A DNA stretch of 64,000 bases from Metaphire vulgaris (GCA_018105865.1 CM030863.1:2547601-2611600), one strand, 5' to 3'. Positions 42,729 to 56,425 are shown, counted from the stretch's first letter. The notes: generated from the letters alone by a model not told the origin. Translations and numbers: made by a program.

Positions 42729-43312
42729 GAGCATTGCATTCAACTGGTTTTCAGAGTAATCAACATATACAACGTCCTACCCAATGCCTTACTTCAAGAG
42801 CTGATTAAATGTGAAGGCGTAAGTAAGTAAGTAGGTAAACGCTCGTGATTTTCTGTTGCGCTTGGGAGAGCAGGAACCGTAGAGGTTGCTTATTCCCAGA
42901 CGCTTAATCTTCAGTTCAAATAAACATAGCCGAAGTTTACTTTAGCGGCCAGTTCCAGACATCACTCAGATTGGGAGTGGAGAAGCAGGAAAGCAGACTA
43001 TGAAAATTAAAACGGAAAGAGAGTTAGAGAATCCCCTTTCCGGATGGGAGCCTTACAACTGCCTTCAAGCAATATCGAGTTGTTCTCCGATGACATCCAA
43101 TCCTGCAGAAATTGTTGAAATTGTTCTTACATACTTAGCCTAGCATGATAACAGTACGTCGCCTGTTATCATTATGCAAGTCTTTGAATTTAAGCCATTC
43201 ATGCCATTTAAGCAGATATGCACGGGTCCGACCCCTTTCCGGATGGGAGTAGTCATGGGAGTTGCGCAAAACCATTGAGATGTTTCTCGGGGGCTAGAAG
43301 GTAGGTAGAACA

Positions 43313-43574
43313 GGGATGTTCATGGGTCTATTTTTAGAACCCAACCCAGCGCAACAAATCTCCAACTCAACTCACCCCAACACATGCCGGCAATAGGGTA
43401 ACTTGACCCAACCCAACCCAACCCGCCGTAGTGCACTGCAATTACTTACACCAAGACTTTTCTGACCCACCCTACCCAACTCACCATGAATATGGCAGTC
43501 TGACCCAATCAAATCCAGCCCAACCCAACCCAAACCATGGGTTGACCCAACCCATGGACAATTGGACATCTCTG
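43313..43574. mobile_element. MITE of the GGGTTGGG type (unit 2)
   Basis: Orthologous insertion to 30,527-30,812, with the same ends cagggatgttcatgggtc and ggacatctctga. Confidence 0.75.
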
Positions 43575-43875
43575 AGGTAGAATGATTGGAACAGAGCCGA
43601 TGTCGCAAGAACTCCTTGCTTACTCTTTTTAAGCTTGTGTTCTTTTATAGTCAAAAATGTCGATATGCCTCCCCCTATTCCGGAACCCTTGCTGCGCCAC
43701 TGATATGCTTCAACTGACGAGTGGTCCTTAGCCGCTTAGGGTACGAGGTTAGGCATCGAACTCACGCCACAGATCTCTAAGCCGTTCAGGCCCTTCGGAA
43801 CCAAATTTCATCTCCTCAGCCCAAGTTTAAAATACATTTCGTGAAGACAGAACAACGTCCAGACTGCTCTCTGCC

Positions 43876-44130
43876 TGTCTGTCTGTCTCTCTCTCTCTCT
43901 GTGTCTCTGTCTCTCTCCCTCTCTCTCTGTCTCTGTCTCTCTCTTTCTCTCTCTCTCTCTGTCTCTGTCTCTCTCTGTCTCTCTCTCTCTTTCTCTGTCT
44001 CTCTCTGTCTCTCTCTGTCTCTGTCTCTCTCTGTCTCTTTCTCTGTCTCTCTCTCTGTCTCTCTCTCTCTCTGTCTCTCACTCTTTCACTATCTCTATCT
44101 CACTCTCTCTCTCTCTCTCTCTCTTTGTGT
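43876..44130. repeat. Expanded (CT)n/(GTCT)n microsatellite
   Basis: About 250 bases of CT and GTCT units. The Arg/Glu-rich and Leu/Ser-rich frames across it are repeat artefacts. Confidence 0.95.
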
Positions 44131-44189
44131 GTAATGTAGAATAATAGAAGGCAGATGGAACGCAGTCAGAGAGATGCAGAAATTGTCGT

Positions 44190-44690
44190 CGGCAGGCGGT
44201 TGCGGTTCCAAGAATTCCTGGTGGGGGATGCAATGAATTTTTAAGAAATTGGCGGGGGTGCAATGAGATCCCGAAAAATTTGATAAGCAAAAAAGGTCAT
44301 TAACAGTGTTTTGCCCAGCAAATTAATAAAACTTCCCGAAAAGGCTGACAAGCATAAAAAGGTCATCACCTCTGTTGTGCACACAGAACAGATATCCGGC
44401 CCACATGTAGCTGCATAGCAACTCAGAAGACCGGTAGACCTCTCAAAACGCTGACAGGCAACAACAACAAAAGCTCGATGTGGGATGACTCCCCAATCAA
44501 GTGAAACCGCCCTGCCAGGGTTTAATCTAGGCCGTTTCCGGGGGAATTGCCCTTCCCCATCCCGAAAATTTCAGATTCCCCGGAAATTTTGGCATGCTTT
44601 ATCAACTAACAGCAGCTCCTTAGCTGACTTCCTCTCGGCCTTGTCAGTTCCCTCCCCCCCGGAGTCCAGGAGTCTATATTAAACACTGGT
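44190..44690. mobile_element. MITE pair orthologous to 31,205-31,723
   Basis: The first element contains tgataagcaaaaaaggtcat and gacaagcataaaaaggtcat. The second begins cagggtttaatctaggccg and ends ctatattaaacactgg. Order and spacing match unit 1. Confidence 0.6.
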
Positions 44691-45533
44691 CCCTGGTCGT
44701 CAGCTACCTAAGATCAAACGATTCTAAAACATTATACCAGACATGAATCATAATTAAAACGTGGGTAGCTTAGCCTTACGTAGAGTTTTAGACTGTCAGT
44801 CCTGTGCCACGTTCTACCAAACAGTAGCTCTCAGCGTTGAACGTAACTCATATCTTAAGAAGCTGGTAGATGGCTCGTTATCGTATCCACTGAAAAAACT
44901 ACATTTGCAAGTAATTTTCTTTCGCAAAACATTGCCAAGTATAATGTAGCACAGAAAGTAAACACTTAAGTCAGTAAAATCTCGTGGACTTATATAGCGC
45001 CTTGGTGAGCAGCACAACAGTAGCTGCTTATTCTTAGGCGCTCCGCCTTTCTTAAAATAGCCGTAGGAAAGGTATGAGATCAGCCAGGCAATAGTCAACA
45101 TCCGAAGGGCAGTAGGAGGCAAAGTAAAGTTTTTAAATATAGGATATATGATCAATTGGTCATACCTAATCAAATCAATATAAGACTTAGCCTGCACGTC
45201 ATCTGTTGCAATTAAAAAAGTCAAACAGACAATGCGTTTGTATTAAATCGCGAATAACATACAATTACTTATCAGTTCTTAATAAAAATCATAAAAATAA
45301 ATTCGCAAATAATTCAAATAGATGATTATAGTCCCGAAATGATTTCATTAAATCTTTAAACCTCTGATATTGTTACGATGACTCCATATATTTGAAATTA
45401 AAATCGAATCAAGTACCATATTATTAGTCTTATGGCCCATATATCGCAATGTTTCAAATTTAATTAAAAGGTGCAATAACTGATGCTATAATAATCCACT
45501 CTGTTGCTAACCATACGTGCAAACAAGATTTTA

Positions 45534-45808
45534 AAATGTACAATTTGGATCACTGCCTCAGCTGGTTTCTGTAAAACTATAAAGGATTTATTATTATATA
45601 GAGAGAGTTATTATTATATATATTTTTTCTCGAGAGGGAATGAAATTATTATATATATATATTATATATATATATATATTTCTCATAAGACCTAATCCAA
45701 TACCTATACCTAATACCCAATCATTGAATGAACAACATTTCAATGATCGCCACCTAGCCAAGCTCTGCGCCACGTAATATATATAAAAATCACGCAACTA
45801 TATATATA

Positions 45809-45846
<38 letters not shown>

Positions 45847-45965
45847 CGGTTCTAAACAATTGAGCAACGTCGTTCTTCGAACATCGTTATTATCTATAAA
45901 CCGTATAATGAGGGTAGTTATTATTATATATTATAATGAGGAGTCATTATAATATGCTACACCGG
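45534..45965. mobile_element. Truncated TIR element next to the CARD gene 2 stop
   Basis: The right end gtcattataatatgctacac-cgg matches the 15,273-17,488 family. The left part (cagctggtttctgtaaaact) equals an internal region of that element, so the copy is 5'-truncated. It begins where unit 1 is continuous (caagatttt) and ends about 20 bases from the propeller stop codon, replacing the original 3' flank. Confidence 0.65.
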
Positions 45966-46908
45966 TCGCGTTTACCTAGCATCCTTAATCGTAGTCTTCA
46001 TCTTCGTAATTCATTTTATATATGCAAACTTCACATTGCATATCTGCATTAAAATCAGAAACCAACACCAATAGCTGTTTACGATCTGACGAAAAACACA
46101 TATCATCGGCAGTCAGGTTTCCGTCGAGGAGAATCTCAAGCCGATTCGAGAACAGTTTGTAATCATGCAAAGATAGACGTTGATTTCTCTGCTCGCCAAC
46201 AAGTAACTGCCAACAGGGAAACGGAACAAGACACTTAAGAGGAGACTCACAAATAATTTTTCGAAGAACTGTTCCAATGTCATCTAACGGCATCACCAAA
46301 ACGAAACCAGAAGCGCCCGACGGTTTGAATTGGTCAACTTTTCTATAGGCCAAAGCCACTAGGTTACTAGTTATTTCCTCTACACTTTGTACACTTTCGT
46401 CGAAACTGCTGCTAATTGGTAGGCTTGCTTTAAGAACTCCTTCGTAGGAAAAAACTCTCAAAGATGTGTCTATCATTTTCCGATCAAGAACAAATACATC
46501 TCCTGAGCAGGACACGGCGACAAACAGCGATCCAGCTTCTTTTAACCACGTTGTCATGCGATGTTCGAACATTGGTTCAATCTTATGGATACACCCCGTA
46601 ATTTGATCTGGCGCGTAGAGACAGCTGCGTGTCTCGGAGACTTTAATTGGCAGCGAATTGTCAACCGTGGTTGTTGGAAAGCGTAGCACTTGCAGCTGTG
46701 GATAAGGCTCTTGGTTCTTGTAGACAAGAATGCTTCTCTTCTGAGATACATATATTTTATCCATCAACACAGCCACATGTTCGGCCCAGCCAATTATTGT
46801 AAAGCTTCGCTTTTCTTCAACCAACAATTTTCGTTCCACTGTAATAGACACAGCATTAAAATATACAGCAATTGCTTGTTAATAAAGATACAGTATATAT
46901 ACATATAT

Positions 46909-46940
<32 letters not shown>

Positions 46941-47527
46941 GCCTGAGTAATATGGGTATACATTTTTGGTCTAAATTGGTACTTAACGCCTCAAGATCAA
47001 TGTTTTTGTCGCGTCTACTGTAAGTTATGAAATGACGTTCTGAGAAAATATATGTGAGTTAACATACCTGTAAATAAATAAATAAATATATATATATATA
47101 TATATCATCTGTAAATATGGTAACTCGTATATATTTCTTATGTCCTCGGTACTTATGTCCTCAGTACTTCGTTCTCGACGGACTTATAATAAAATAGACC
47201 AAGCAAGAGACCATTACGTTACGTAAAACACCTTAAGAAATATATATATATATATAAGATATATAGAATGATTAAAAAGCTTTATATATAATTCATGTTG
47301 GGTGTTTCAAGTATGAACGTACTGCTCTACAATAACAGAAGCAAGCAAGGGACCAGTATCCTGGCTTAGGTCTACTCTATTTTCACATTGAAGATAGGAT
47401 CAGCATATCAAGACTGTGTAAATGTGTAAATATTGGAAAATACATATGCACCTTGTATTCGACCGAATGTTCTTTGAAAGCAATGTATGCTGTATATTTA
47501 TTAGATGCAACAATGTGTGTCTATTGG

Positions 47528-47719
47528 CAGGCCCGTCTTTATGCGTTAAAAATCGGGCACAGTGCCCGAGGCCCCGCGACGCGCGCAAACTTTTTTGCTT
47601 GTCAACATTGAAAAACGTTTTGGAGATGACTTTTTTGCTTGTCAACATTTGATCTTCCCATCTAGGGCCCCGCAGGTCGTCAGGTGCCCGGAGCCTCACA
47701 CAGGTATAAGACGGGCCTG
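47528..47719. mobile_element. hAT-type MITE, filled only in gene 2
   Basis: The ends are caggcccgtctttatg and ataagacgggcctg, with cttttttgcttgtcaacatt twice. Unit 1 reads gtatctattgtaaatttc with no insertion; the flanks tctattgg and tctgttgt are a decayed duplication of that site. Confidence 0.85.
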
Positions 47720-49892
47720 TCTGTTGTAAATTTCAAACGATCAATTAAATATGGTCATATGCCATTTTTAGAATGTCACACCAACCAAATATCACACCAA
47801 CCAAATATATTGTCAAAGTTGGCACAGTTGATTTGAACACGTTGGGGTCTGACCGTCGATTCAGGCATCACACGTAGAACGAGTTCTCGCATTATATCTA
47901 GAAGCACTTCCTGACTTATATGTTGTGGAGATTCTTGACATATGGTTTTCATCTTCTTCCATGCGGTTTCTGTTGTAAACCAAAGCCATACTGTGATGCC
48001 TTGTTCCTGTTCTGCTTGTAAAATGAAGGCGTCACCAAGGCCATGCTTGTCTGACAGATGAATCCATTGTTTTGAATTTGCCTTCCGAATGTTCTCGACG
48101 AGAGAATTTTCTAAATCGGTTTGTTGGGAGGTTTTTGAAATGGTGACATGCATTTTTATTGTCTCTAAAAAATCATAAAGAATTTCATTAGGCCTAACAT
48201 TTGAAAAAGTATCGGAATTTAACTTGGAAATTTGCAAAGTATCGAACTGAATATGAATTTAATAAACATAAAGTAATTTATAATAAAAACAAATTTATTC
48301 AGCATCAGGAAAATATTCAAGAACTGAATATGACGTTTTGCAACGGACAATAGTCTTGGCATTTTATAAACATAAAGTAATTTATAATAATCCAATCCAA
48401 CAAATTTATTCGGAAATTTATTGAAAAACAGTATGTCAATTACTGAAACAAATCCAAAAATTACCGCAGAAATATTTACTTCTATGGTCTTATATCGTCT
48501 GCAATAATGTTCGAAAGTGTCAATAAGAGAGTTTTATAGCATATAAACTTTCAATGAACTTATGGATTTACAGTGGATGGTTCAAAGAAAGTTATTAACA
48601 AAAGTTCGAACAATGTTAATTAATGAATGATATCCGAATCAACATTTACCTATAGGCATAGCACGCTGCACAATATCGAGAAAGCAACCTCCTCCATATT
48701 GCAATGTACTGTGGCAGCACTGACAGTCCTGGTTGGTGACATACAGACACTGGCAAGAAATTGCGAAAAACGATAACCATTTTTTTATAACCACTTTTGC
48801 GAAGTAAAATTTTGCAACCCAACCAAATGAAACAGAAGTTCGTCATTTTAACCCTTCCATCTCTGACTTGTTCCAAAAGTTCGTCTTAGAGACGTAATTT
48901 TATCTTCCAGACACTGAAACAATACTTTTGCGAAGTAAAATTCGCCAAATGAAACAGTTGTCATTTTTATCCTTCCTTGTGACCAAGACAGATCTTCCGT
49001 GAAACATCAGTTGTTGCAAGACAAAGTATTTTAAGACGTACTTTAGAAATCCTTGTTGTGCTTGATTATGGTTGAACGTTTCTTGACTCTTCGAAAATAG
49101 TCTGAATCAGCTAAAATACAGCGTTTTCTCATTGATTAATTTAATATTTTTTTACATGGATCAATGTGGCTGATAATGGGGAGAAACTACTGAGGCGAAC
49201 TTGCAAACTGTTTCAAACAGTGAATGATTAATCAACTATTAGATTTTAGAGTAATTTAATACAGTTCCGAAAATCTAAATCTTCAAGCATTTTGTAATTC
49301 AAGAGCTTAAGTTCATTACTTTAGTTTCTTGGAGAACGGTATACCTGCCAGTAACCTCTTGGCCAATTTCTTTGATTTGCTGCCCGTTATTCTGCTTGAC
49401 CAAAGTCGACTGACGGATGCCAAACCAAAGAAAATGCATGGATCTGTTGGACGGTTGGCTTTGTCTCCAAAGTACATTTGCAGTAACACGACTTTACTGA
49501 GAACCATATCCAGCAATTCAACCTGAAGACCATCGATCTAAAAAGAAGGAATTAAGATAACACTTTGAGTTCACAAGAAACGACATTAGGAGTACATTCA
49601 ATTGAGTTTTGTGGTCCGTCATCCGAAATGAAGATAAACTATTTTGAAAATAAATTGAGTTTCGCTTTATGTTCCTGCAGAATGTGACATGTAGGCAGAG
49701 GAATTAGGAGCAGAATTAAAAATCTGCAAGTTTCAAAAAACGATACAGTAAAAATGTTGCATTCAAAAATTGAGTAGCTGAGTAGCTTTCATAAAAATGC
49801 TGCTTTATTTTATCCTAAGATTATTTTCCTTTCCACAGTTGTCTGATTTTTGCTACACAATGTTTGCTAAAATGTTAGCTAAGGCCCCCTAT

Positions 49893-50185
49893 CAATGGCG
49901 GTTCCACGTGGAGAATGAGTGGTGATGCATCCCCCACCGGACTTCCGGACTTACTTTTTTGCTTGTTAAATCTATTTTTGGGCAAAATTTTAGTAAAACT
50001 AACTGCGGATGACCTCTTTTGCTTGTCAACCTATTCGTCTGTAAGTGTAGTAAAATTAGGGATAAAATTCCTCTTTTCAGCCTTTTTCGGCAAAGTTTAT
50101 TGATTTTTTTCTTTTATTTTCATCCCCCACCATCTTTCTATGAATTCATTCATCCCCCCACCAAAAAATCCTGGAACCGCCACTG
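49893..50185. mobile_element. hAT-type MITE in gene 2 intron 3
   Basis: Orthologous to 36,298-36,594, with the ends caatggcggttccacg and ctggaaccgccactg. Confidence 0.8.
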
Positions 50186-51829
50186 GCCCCTACCAGCACT
50201 GTTCTGACGTTCTGAGCAACTCATGTCTCAGCTGTGAAATAATTATAGTCCGTCTCTAAATTAGAATATATAGGCTACCAGTTAAAGCGAAATAAATGTG
50301 ACCATAAAGTTTACCTCTCTACGAATATTATTATAATGACATCGAATGCACCTTTCGTAATCGTAGCCGGGCCATTCAATCATCACGCGGAATAGCTTCC
50401 TGACTGCAATTGAGTAATTTACAAAAGTCCTTCTCGACCATAGTTTTCATATTATCGTTTTGCACATCTTCCCACATTCCAGAAATGTGAAAGAAACTTG
50501 AAAAGTGAAAATAGAGCCAAAAGGATCCAGATATACTCTGGACGAATAGAAAACCATTGCGACGAATGTCCAATTCGTATGTAGATTGATCGCAATTGTT
50601 CAGTTTTTGCTCCAGTTGAACGTCTTGATCTTTGATATTTTCGTTGTTGTACAATACGCGACAACTTTTAAAAACATCTTCCTTCAAACGACCTGCTATT
50701 TTAAGTTAAAAACATCTTACTTATTTCAAACGACCCACGAGATTTTACTTTACTTTACTACATATTGCTAATTTGGTCACAAAACCCATCCCGTAATTAA
50801 TCTTCCTTCGACAAAACGCAGAATGAATTTCCTAGGTGCATTAAATTTTCATTATCCAGTTAGCGTAGTTATGTAGTTCGTATCATTCAGTAGACCAGTG
50901 TTTCCCAAACTGTGGGTCGCGACCAAGTAGTGGGTCGCAGGGCTCAGCCCAATGGGTCGCGGGGTAGTGTGAAATTATATTCAAATGTGTCATTTTCTAA
51001 CCAATACCATAATGTCACTAGCCTTGCAAAGTTGCAAGTATTTTTTGTTTTAATAAATTTATATACTGCGATCCATTCAAAGCTCATATTAAAGTGATTA
51101 GTGTTTTATCCACTTTTAGTTGATGCAACGTTCGCAGAGGTGCTGCTCATTAAAAAACCGCTGAAGTGATAGCGGTCCCAAAAAGTTTGGGAGACCCTGC
51201 AGTAAAGGACAAGAACATGTAACACGAATCGATGCAAATTCAAGCAATAGAAAAAATAGGGGTAACGATGCCATATCATTCATAAAGAAAACTATTGGAT
51301 GCAACTAGTTTCAAGCATCTGGATAAAAATTATCAGTTATGCTAAAGCCGTTCAGCAATCATTTTAGTTTGTGATTTATTGATCTACCTTCTCCATTAAG
51401 TATCTTTGCAACGAGATCCTGTCCCATTTCGCACAGACATTCGATTGTGTCATAGAAGTTTCGAATGCTGCGTCTTCGTAAAACATCGAGAAATACTTGA
51501 GCGGCCATTGATGCAGGGAGACTTTGAATGTGGTCTTTCTGTCTTTTATTTATTACAGATTTACAGTAAAGACGGTCAGCCAATTCTGAAGGATCGCTTA
51601 GCAAGTCGGCAACAACGTCCCTGTTGAGGTCAATATTAACCTCTTGCCTAACCGCTAGAGGCAAGTTATCATCGAAATTGACATCTGGTTGTTGCCCTCT
51701 GAGTTCTAAACAAGTAAACGTTCATAAATTAGATAATATAGCCCCATTGATCCTACGATGACTTCTACTATTAATAGTACTAATTATACTAATAAGTAAT
51801 TAATACTACTAAGATTACTAGTGGCACTA

Positions 51830-52029
51830 CTACTACTACTAGTGGTACTAATACTACTGCAGGTACTTAGAAACTACTCGTGCCTGTGAAATTTGAACTC
51901 GTTGGAGTTTATCAAGGTGGGATTTGGAGTTGCCAAAAAGATGGAATTGTAGCAATCGAGACGACTAGATATTAAGGCATTTGCCAAGAGCATTATCGCA
52001 GCAGTAGCTGCTGCTGCTACTACTACTCG

Positions 52030-52076
<47 letters not shown>

Positions 52077-52370
52077 GGCCTACTACTACTACTACTACTA
52101 CCACTACAACTACTGCTACTACTACTGCTGCTGCTGCTACTTCTACTACTACTACTACTGCTAATTATTATTATTACTATTACTACTACTACCACCACCA
52201 CCACTACTACTACTACTACTACCACCACCACCACCACTACTACTACTACTACCAATAATACTACTACTACTACCACCACCACCACCTCTACTACTACTAC
52301 TACTACTACTACTAGTGGGAAAGTTTAGTAGTAGTAGTACTACTACTACTAATACTAATACTACCACTAC
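51830..52370. repeat. (ACT)n microsatellite cluster in gene 2 intron 1
   Basis: ACT arrays with CCA and GCT blocks. They give long Val, Ser and Gly runs on the minus strand that are not coding. Confidence 0.95.
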
Positions 52371-53539
52371 TGCTGCCAATATGCCACCCTAATCATATGT
52401 GCATTTAGTTCGTAGCAATGTTACGGCAGATTTAAAAATTTTGTTTTGCACATTTCTACTAGCAAGAAGTATTAAGACCGATAAATTTATGAGCAACTTA
52501 CTGTGTAGGTGGTTGTTTAGATGCTCTTGGTCAGTTTCTCTTAACATATCAAGCAATTTGGCGTGCTGATTCTTTGCTTTATATATGGTTATCAGTTCTT
52601 GATTCTTCTTGAGCACACTGCCGTTATTGCGAATGGCTTCATATTCATTCGGAGACAACGTACCGCTTGCCATTAATTTTTCTAGTAACCCATAGTTTGG
52701 ATCGATGTGACTTTCCAAGAACTTCTCTTCAAAACTTGCTTTCTTTGCTGCTTCAACGGTGGCTGTAGGCATCGGGGATGATCGCGAGACGGAACTTCGA
52801 GGATGTCGTCCGAATAAGTTATATTGTGAACGATGCATCTGCAGTGGGTTACGGTTCCCTGTCACGCCGTCATAAGAGAGGCTATCCCCAAAGCCACCAA
52901 ACATCTTGCTCAGTTGTGTTGTTTGAAATAACTGGCAATGCGGAGATTAAGTCGCAAATATATCCGATCAACACGTTAACTTCAATTGACGATTAGCCGT
53001 TATTTGAATCAACTAAATTTCTACCCCACTGTCTTGCCTTAACGACGAGACAAGCATGTTCCTGTATTGAACCTTGACCAGACACAAATTTGATGACGTT
53101 TTGAGAATTCCACTTCATAAAAGAATAAATTACAATAGAATTGCAATATAATAATTAGACTGAGGTCGTACTGTACATAAGAAATTGTTTTACGGTTAAA
53201 AACTGCTAGGCCTAGCTCTGGTCGTTGCCGATTTCAGACTCGATATAAATGGCATGTTCTAAACGGACACGAAATGGGTTAGAGCAAACACTTGTGCCAA
53301 TTATATCGCCAAAGTAGGACATGACTGACTCGGCAAATAGCAAGCGTCAATAATGCACACCGTTTTACATAAGTGTCTAACTGTCTACACCAGATGTGCA
53401 CAACCTTTTTAGGCTAAGAGCCATATTGAATATTCTAAGATTAAGCCTACTCGAGGGCCGCAAGCTTGAAATACATGTTTTATAATTTATAATATAGTTT
53501 ATACAACTCTGAAGCTAAAATAAAATTAACTATAATAAA

Positions 53540-54320
53540 AGTGTCATGCATTGCTACAGTCGCCGACCATGGATTTCTCTCTCCTTCTCTTTCTGGATTT
53601 CTTATCTCTCTTTATTTTAACTGGGGATCCAGGAATCATTTTACATTGAGCTGTTTAAATACGTTATGCAACTCATATATATTCCACGTCTTAAAACAGA
53701 GGGGTTACAAAACGCTTAGTACGCAAGATGAACGTATATTGCTATCACTATCAGCAACTTTAATTACTATGTATTATGCAGTATGAGATTTCAAAAATCA
53801 TTGTTACCTAATCTTAGTTATTCCAGGCTTATTTCCGAAAAGCTATGAAACGTTCAACCATAATCGATCCCAACTGTGAATTTCCGAAGGAGATCTTGCA
53901 GCCTGAGAAGACTCGTCGATCAATTGAACATAACTGGCTGCAGTCTAACAGAGAAGAACTCAAATATAATCTATTGTAAAAAAATATAATCACTTGTAAA
54001 AATGTAAATTCCATAAGAAAAATGCAAGACTAAACCATGTCCACTCTCAGAACAAACAGAGATGCTATTTCTGTTGCGTCAAGATCTATCCATAATCCAA
54101 TTGAACAATTAAAAACGTTCCTGAACGCAAAAACAAACAGAAACGTAATTTCTGAAACATTCCTAATCTAAATTTGTTTTTCTACGTAATCTTAAATCAT
54201 TATTCACCTTTAAAGAAATTTTCATAAAACGTGAACACAAAATTTAGCTAATAATTGCTTTCAGAAATGACATCTAACCAAATTAATTATCTTCATCGAA
54301 GATTCAACTCAACCAAATTC
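53540..54320. other. Intergenic, no gene seen
   Basis: AT-rich sequence with short frames only. A fragment of the piggyBac-type MITE core (ttaactggggatccagg) lies near 53,616. Confidence 0.5.
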
Positions 54321-54369
54321 TAATAATGAAAAGGCAGTGCTACGTGGTTGTAATGGATCACTATCTGTC

Positions 54370-54915
54370 TATCAATCTATCAATCTATTCATCCATTAAT
54401 CTATCCATATATATATCCATAATCCATCCATTCATTCATTCATCCATTCATTCATTCATCCATTCATCTATTCATTCGTTCATCCATTCATTCTTCCATC
54501 CATTAATCCATTCATTCATTCATCCATTCATTCATGTCTGGATTCAATGCAAAGCGTATCTATACATCCATACCCCACATCCATCTACTGTAATGCAAAA
54601 CGTAAGTCATAATCATACCCATCCATCCATTCATACATTAGTGCAAAGCGTACATAATCATCTATCCATTCATTTGCTCATCCTTTCATATTCATTACAT
54701 CCATTCATTCATCCATCCACTATATCCGTCCGTCCGTCCATCCACCCACCCATCCATATCCATCCATCCATACATTCATACATATACCCATCCATCCATC
54801 CATTCATCTTCCATCTATCCGTACCTATCTATCTATCCATCCATATATCTATCTACGAATCTATCTATCTATCTACAGTGTATCTATCTATCTACAGTGT
54901 ATCTATCTATCTAAG
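54370..54915. repeat. (ATCC)n/(CATT)n and (ATCT)n microsatellites
   Basis: Tetranucleotide arrays of catccattcatt and atctatct types. The 198-residue Ile/His/Ser-rich frame across them is a repeat artefact. Confidence 0.95.
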
Positions 54916-54954
54916 GATCTAATGATATGTATATCTATTTATGTCACTATGCAG

Positions 54955-55367
54955 CCTACGGCCATCATTAAACCGGTCTCGGAGCCAGCCGCAAAACAGA
55001 AATCAATAACGGAATCTCTTGCTCGGTCCGCATCCGGCGCTTTCGCCTCCTCCTCGCCAAGACAACCGGCCACACCCCTTCCCTCTCCGCTTCCAACGAC
55101 CATCTCAGCATGCGCCTGTCCTGGCCTCCACGTCCAAAGCACAGCGTGAGTGAGTCTGTCTGCAGCAGCCATTCCGCCAACGCTCATATGGTTCATTAAC
55201 ATAGCCATGAGACGCCGGTATTAAAACATAAGAAGCCAAGCTCTTTGGTGCCTGTCTGTCTTTCTCTGAGACACGGTCGTAGAATAAATATCCCATCTTC
55301 CTCTCACTGGCGAGAAAATATTGGACGATACAGCTGCTACTCACTGGTCCGTATCGATTACTTGGAG
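54955..55367 (+). promoter_or_regulatory. Putative 7B2 promoter and non-coding first exon
   Basis: A stretch clearly richer in G, C and CpG than its surroundings (about 54,955-55,190) is followed by a TATA-like tattaaaac near 55,219. A strong splice donor sits at 55,368 (cttggag before gtgagag). A matching acceptor could be ctgtagctcag ending at 57,226, just upstream of the 7B2 ATG. This would make roughly 55,250-55,367 a 5' UTR exon. Inferred from layout only. Confidence 0.35.
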
Positions 55368-56128
55368 GTGAGAGAATTGCATTCAATATCAATACGAGCG
55401 AATTTTTAGTTGCTGTTGGAATAATAATTAATAATTATGGTCAATATTGTCGAAAGGGGTGCATACGTGAATAAATTCCCAAGGTCATCTATAAATAATT
55501 TAAAATTAATCAATGCCAAAATAAATATTCGATTTGTCAGGGCTTGAGGGAACTTCCCCCCCCCCCACTGCCCGAGAATGATCTCTCCCGCAATTTTGGA
55601 TTTTCATTGTCGGCCCTCACGCTGAAAAGTCGAAAATTTCGAGAATTTTGGGGCGCAGGTAGTCGAAGTCAACGAAGTCAACCGCTTATTCGAAAAACCT
55701 AGCACTAGTATCGATTAATGTGTACAGTGCCTCTAGTGCGCGTGTACACATCTATCAAAGACTAGAGTTATACAAGTGTAGCACTGAATGGCTTTACGGA
55801 GCATTTTGGAGCAAGTTCCATATGGTATGTACAGTAAATTTAGATATGAAATTAATTTCGATGTCAATTCGATTTTAAGAGATGCTCTACTGATAAATAC
55901 TTCTCGGTTCAAATTTGTCTCATCAAAAACAACACATCAATAATTATAATAGTCAATTCATAACAAAATATGAGAGAAAGAGAGCAAAGACCCGAGCAGA
56001 TCTGCTTTTGTTGGATATCTAGAATTTATATAGGCCTATATTTTAAGTAACTGAGTTCTTTCTCTTGCTGAACTTAAGTTTTCTTTAGAATTTTGGACGT
56101 ATTTTATTTAATGAAGTTGGTCGATTAA

Positions 56129-56425
56129 CAGTGGCGGTTCCACCATGTTGATGACTGGGGATGCATCCCCCCACAGGGGTTCCGGATGACCCTCTTTTGC
56201 TTGTCAACCTATTTTCCGGCGAGTTTTTAAAATATTTAACGAAAAATACTGCAAATGAACTTCTTTTTTGCTTGTCAGGCTTTTTGGCAAGGTATATTAA
56301 TATTTAGTGGACAAAACACTAACAATGACCTTTTTCTCTCTTATATTTTTCTTCTTCACTTTGCACCCCACCAACTTCCTATAAATTTTTTCATCCCCCA
56401 CCAAGAATGCCTGGAACCGCCACTG
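56129..56425. mobile_element. hAT-type MITE, CAGTGGCGGTTCCACC end
   Basis: The ends are cagtggcggttccacc and cctggaaccgccactg. Flanks tcgattaa and tcaattaa match at 7 of 8. It contains cctcttttgcttgtcaacc and cttcttttttgcttgtcagg. Confidence 0.85.

Larger units (their letters stand above)
45985..52904 (-). pseudogene. CARD/beta-propeller paralogue, exons 3 and 5 broken
   Basis: Same seven-exon plan: 52904-52502, 51705-51388, 50692-50315, 49522-49345, about 49,110 to 48,680, 48164-47802 and 46838-45985. Exons 1, 2, 4, 6 and 7 are open, with the same splice sites; exon 1 lacks one codon and exon 6 lacks one. Exon 3 has one extra base near 50,389, which leads to stops just after NCSQEAI, and a different start from a new acceptor. 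Exon 5 (third CARD) reads only to KHNKDF before TAA and is then scrambled, with a repeated segment (cttttgcgaagtaaaattcg at about 48,786 and 48,922). Either the gene is dead, or a shortened product that skips these exons persists. The propeller exon has the same length as in gene 1 and mostly identical residues. Confidence 0.75.

Noticed and set aside
43827..44134. Arg/Glu-rich and Ser/Leu-rich frames
   Set aside because: Products of the CT/GTCT microsatellite.
52161..52379. Val-, Ser-, Gly- and Thr-rich frames over ACT repeats (also 14,543; 38,561; 51,874; 63,156)
   Set aside because: All are read from trinucleotide microsatellites and occur on both strands.
54326..54922. 198-codon frame rich in Ile, His and Ser
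   Set aside because: Entirely made of tetranucleotide repeats; no domain or splice support.
54939..55208. 89-codon minus-strand frame in the GC-rich region
   Set aside because: Composition effect of the GC-rich stretch; no acceptor, donor or domain, and other frames there are equally open.
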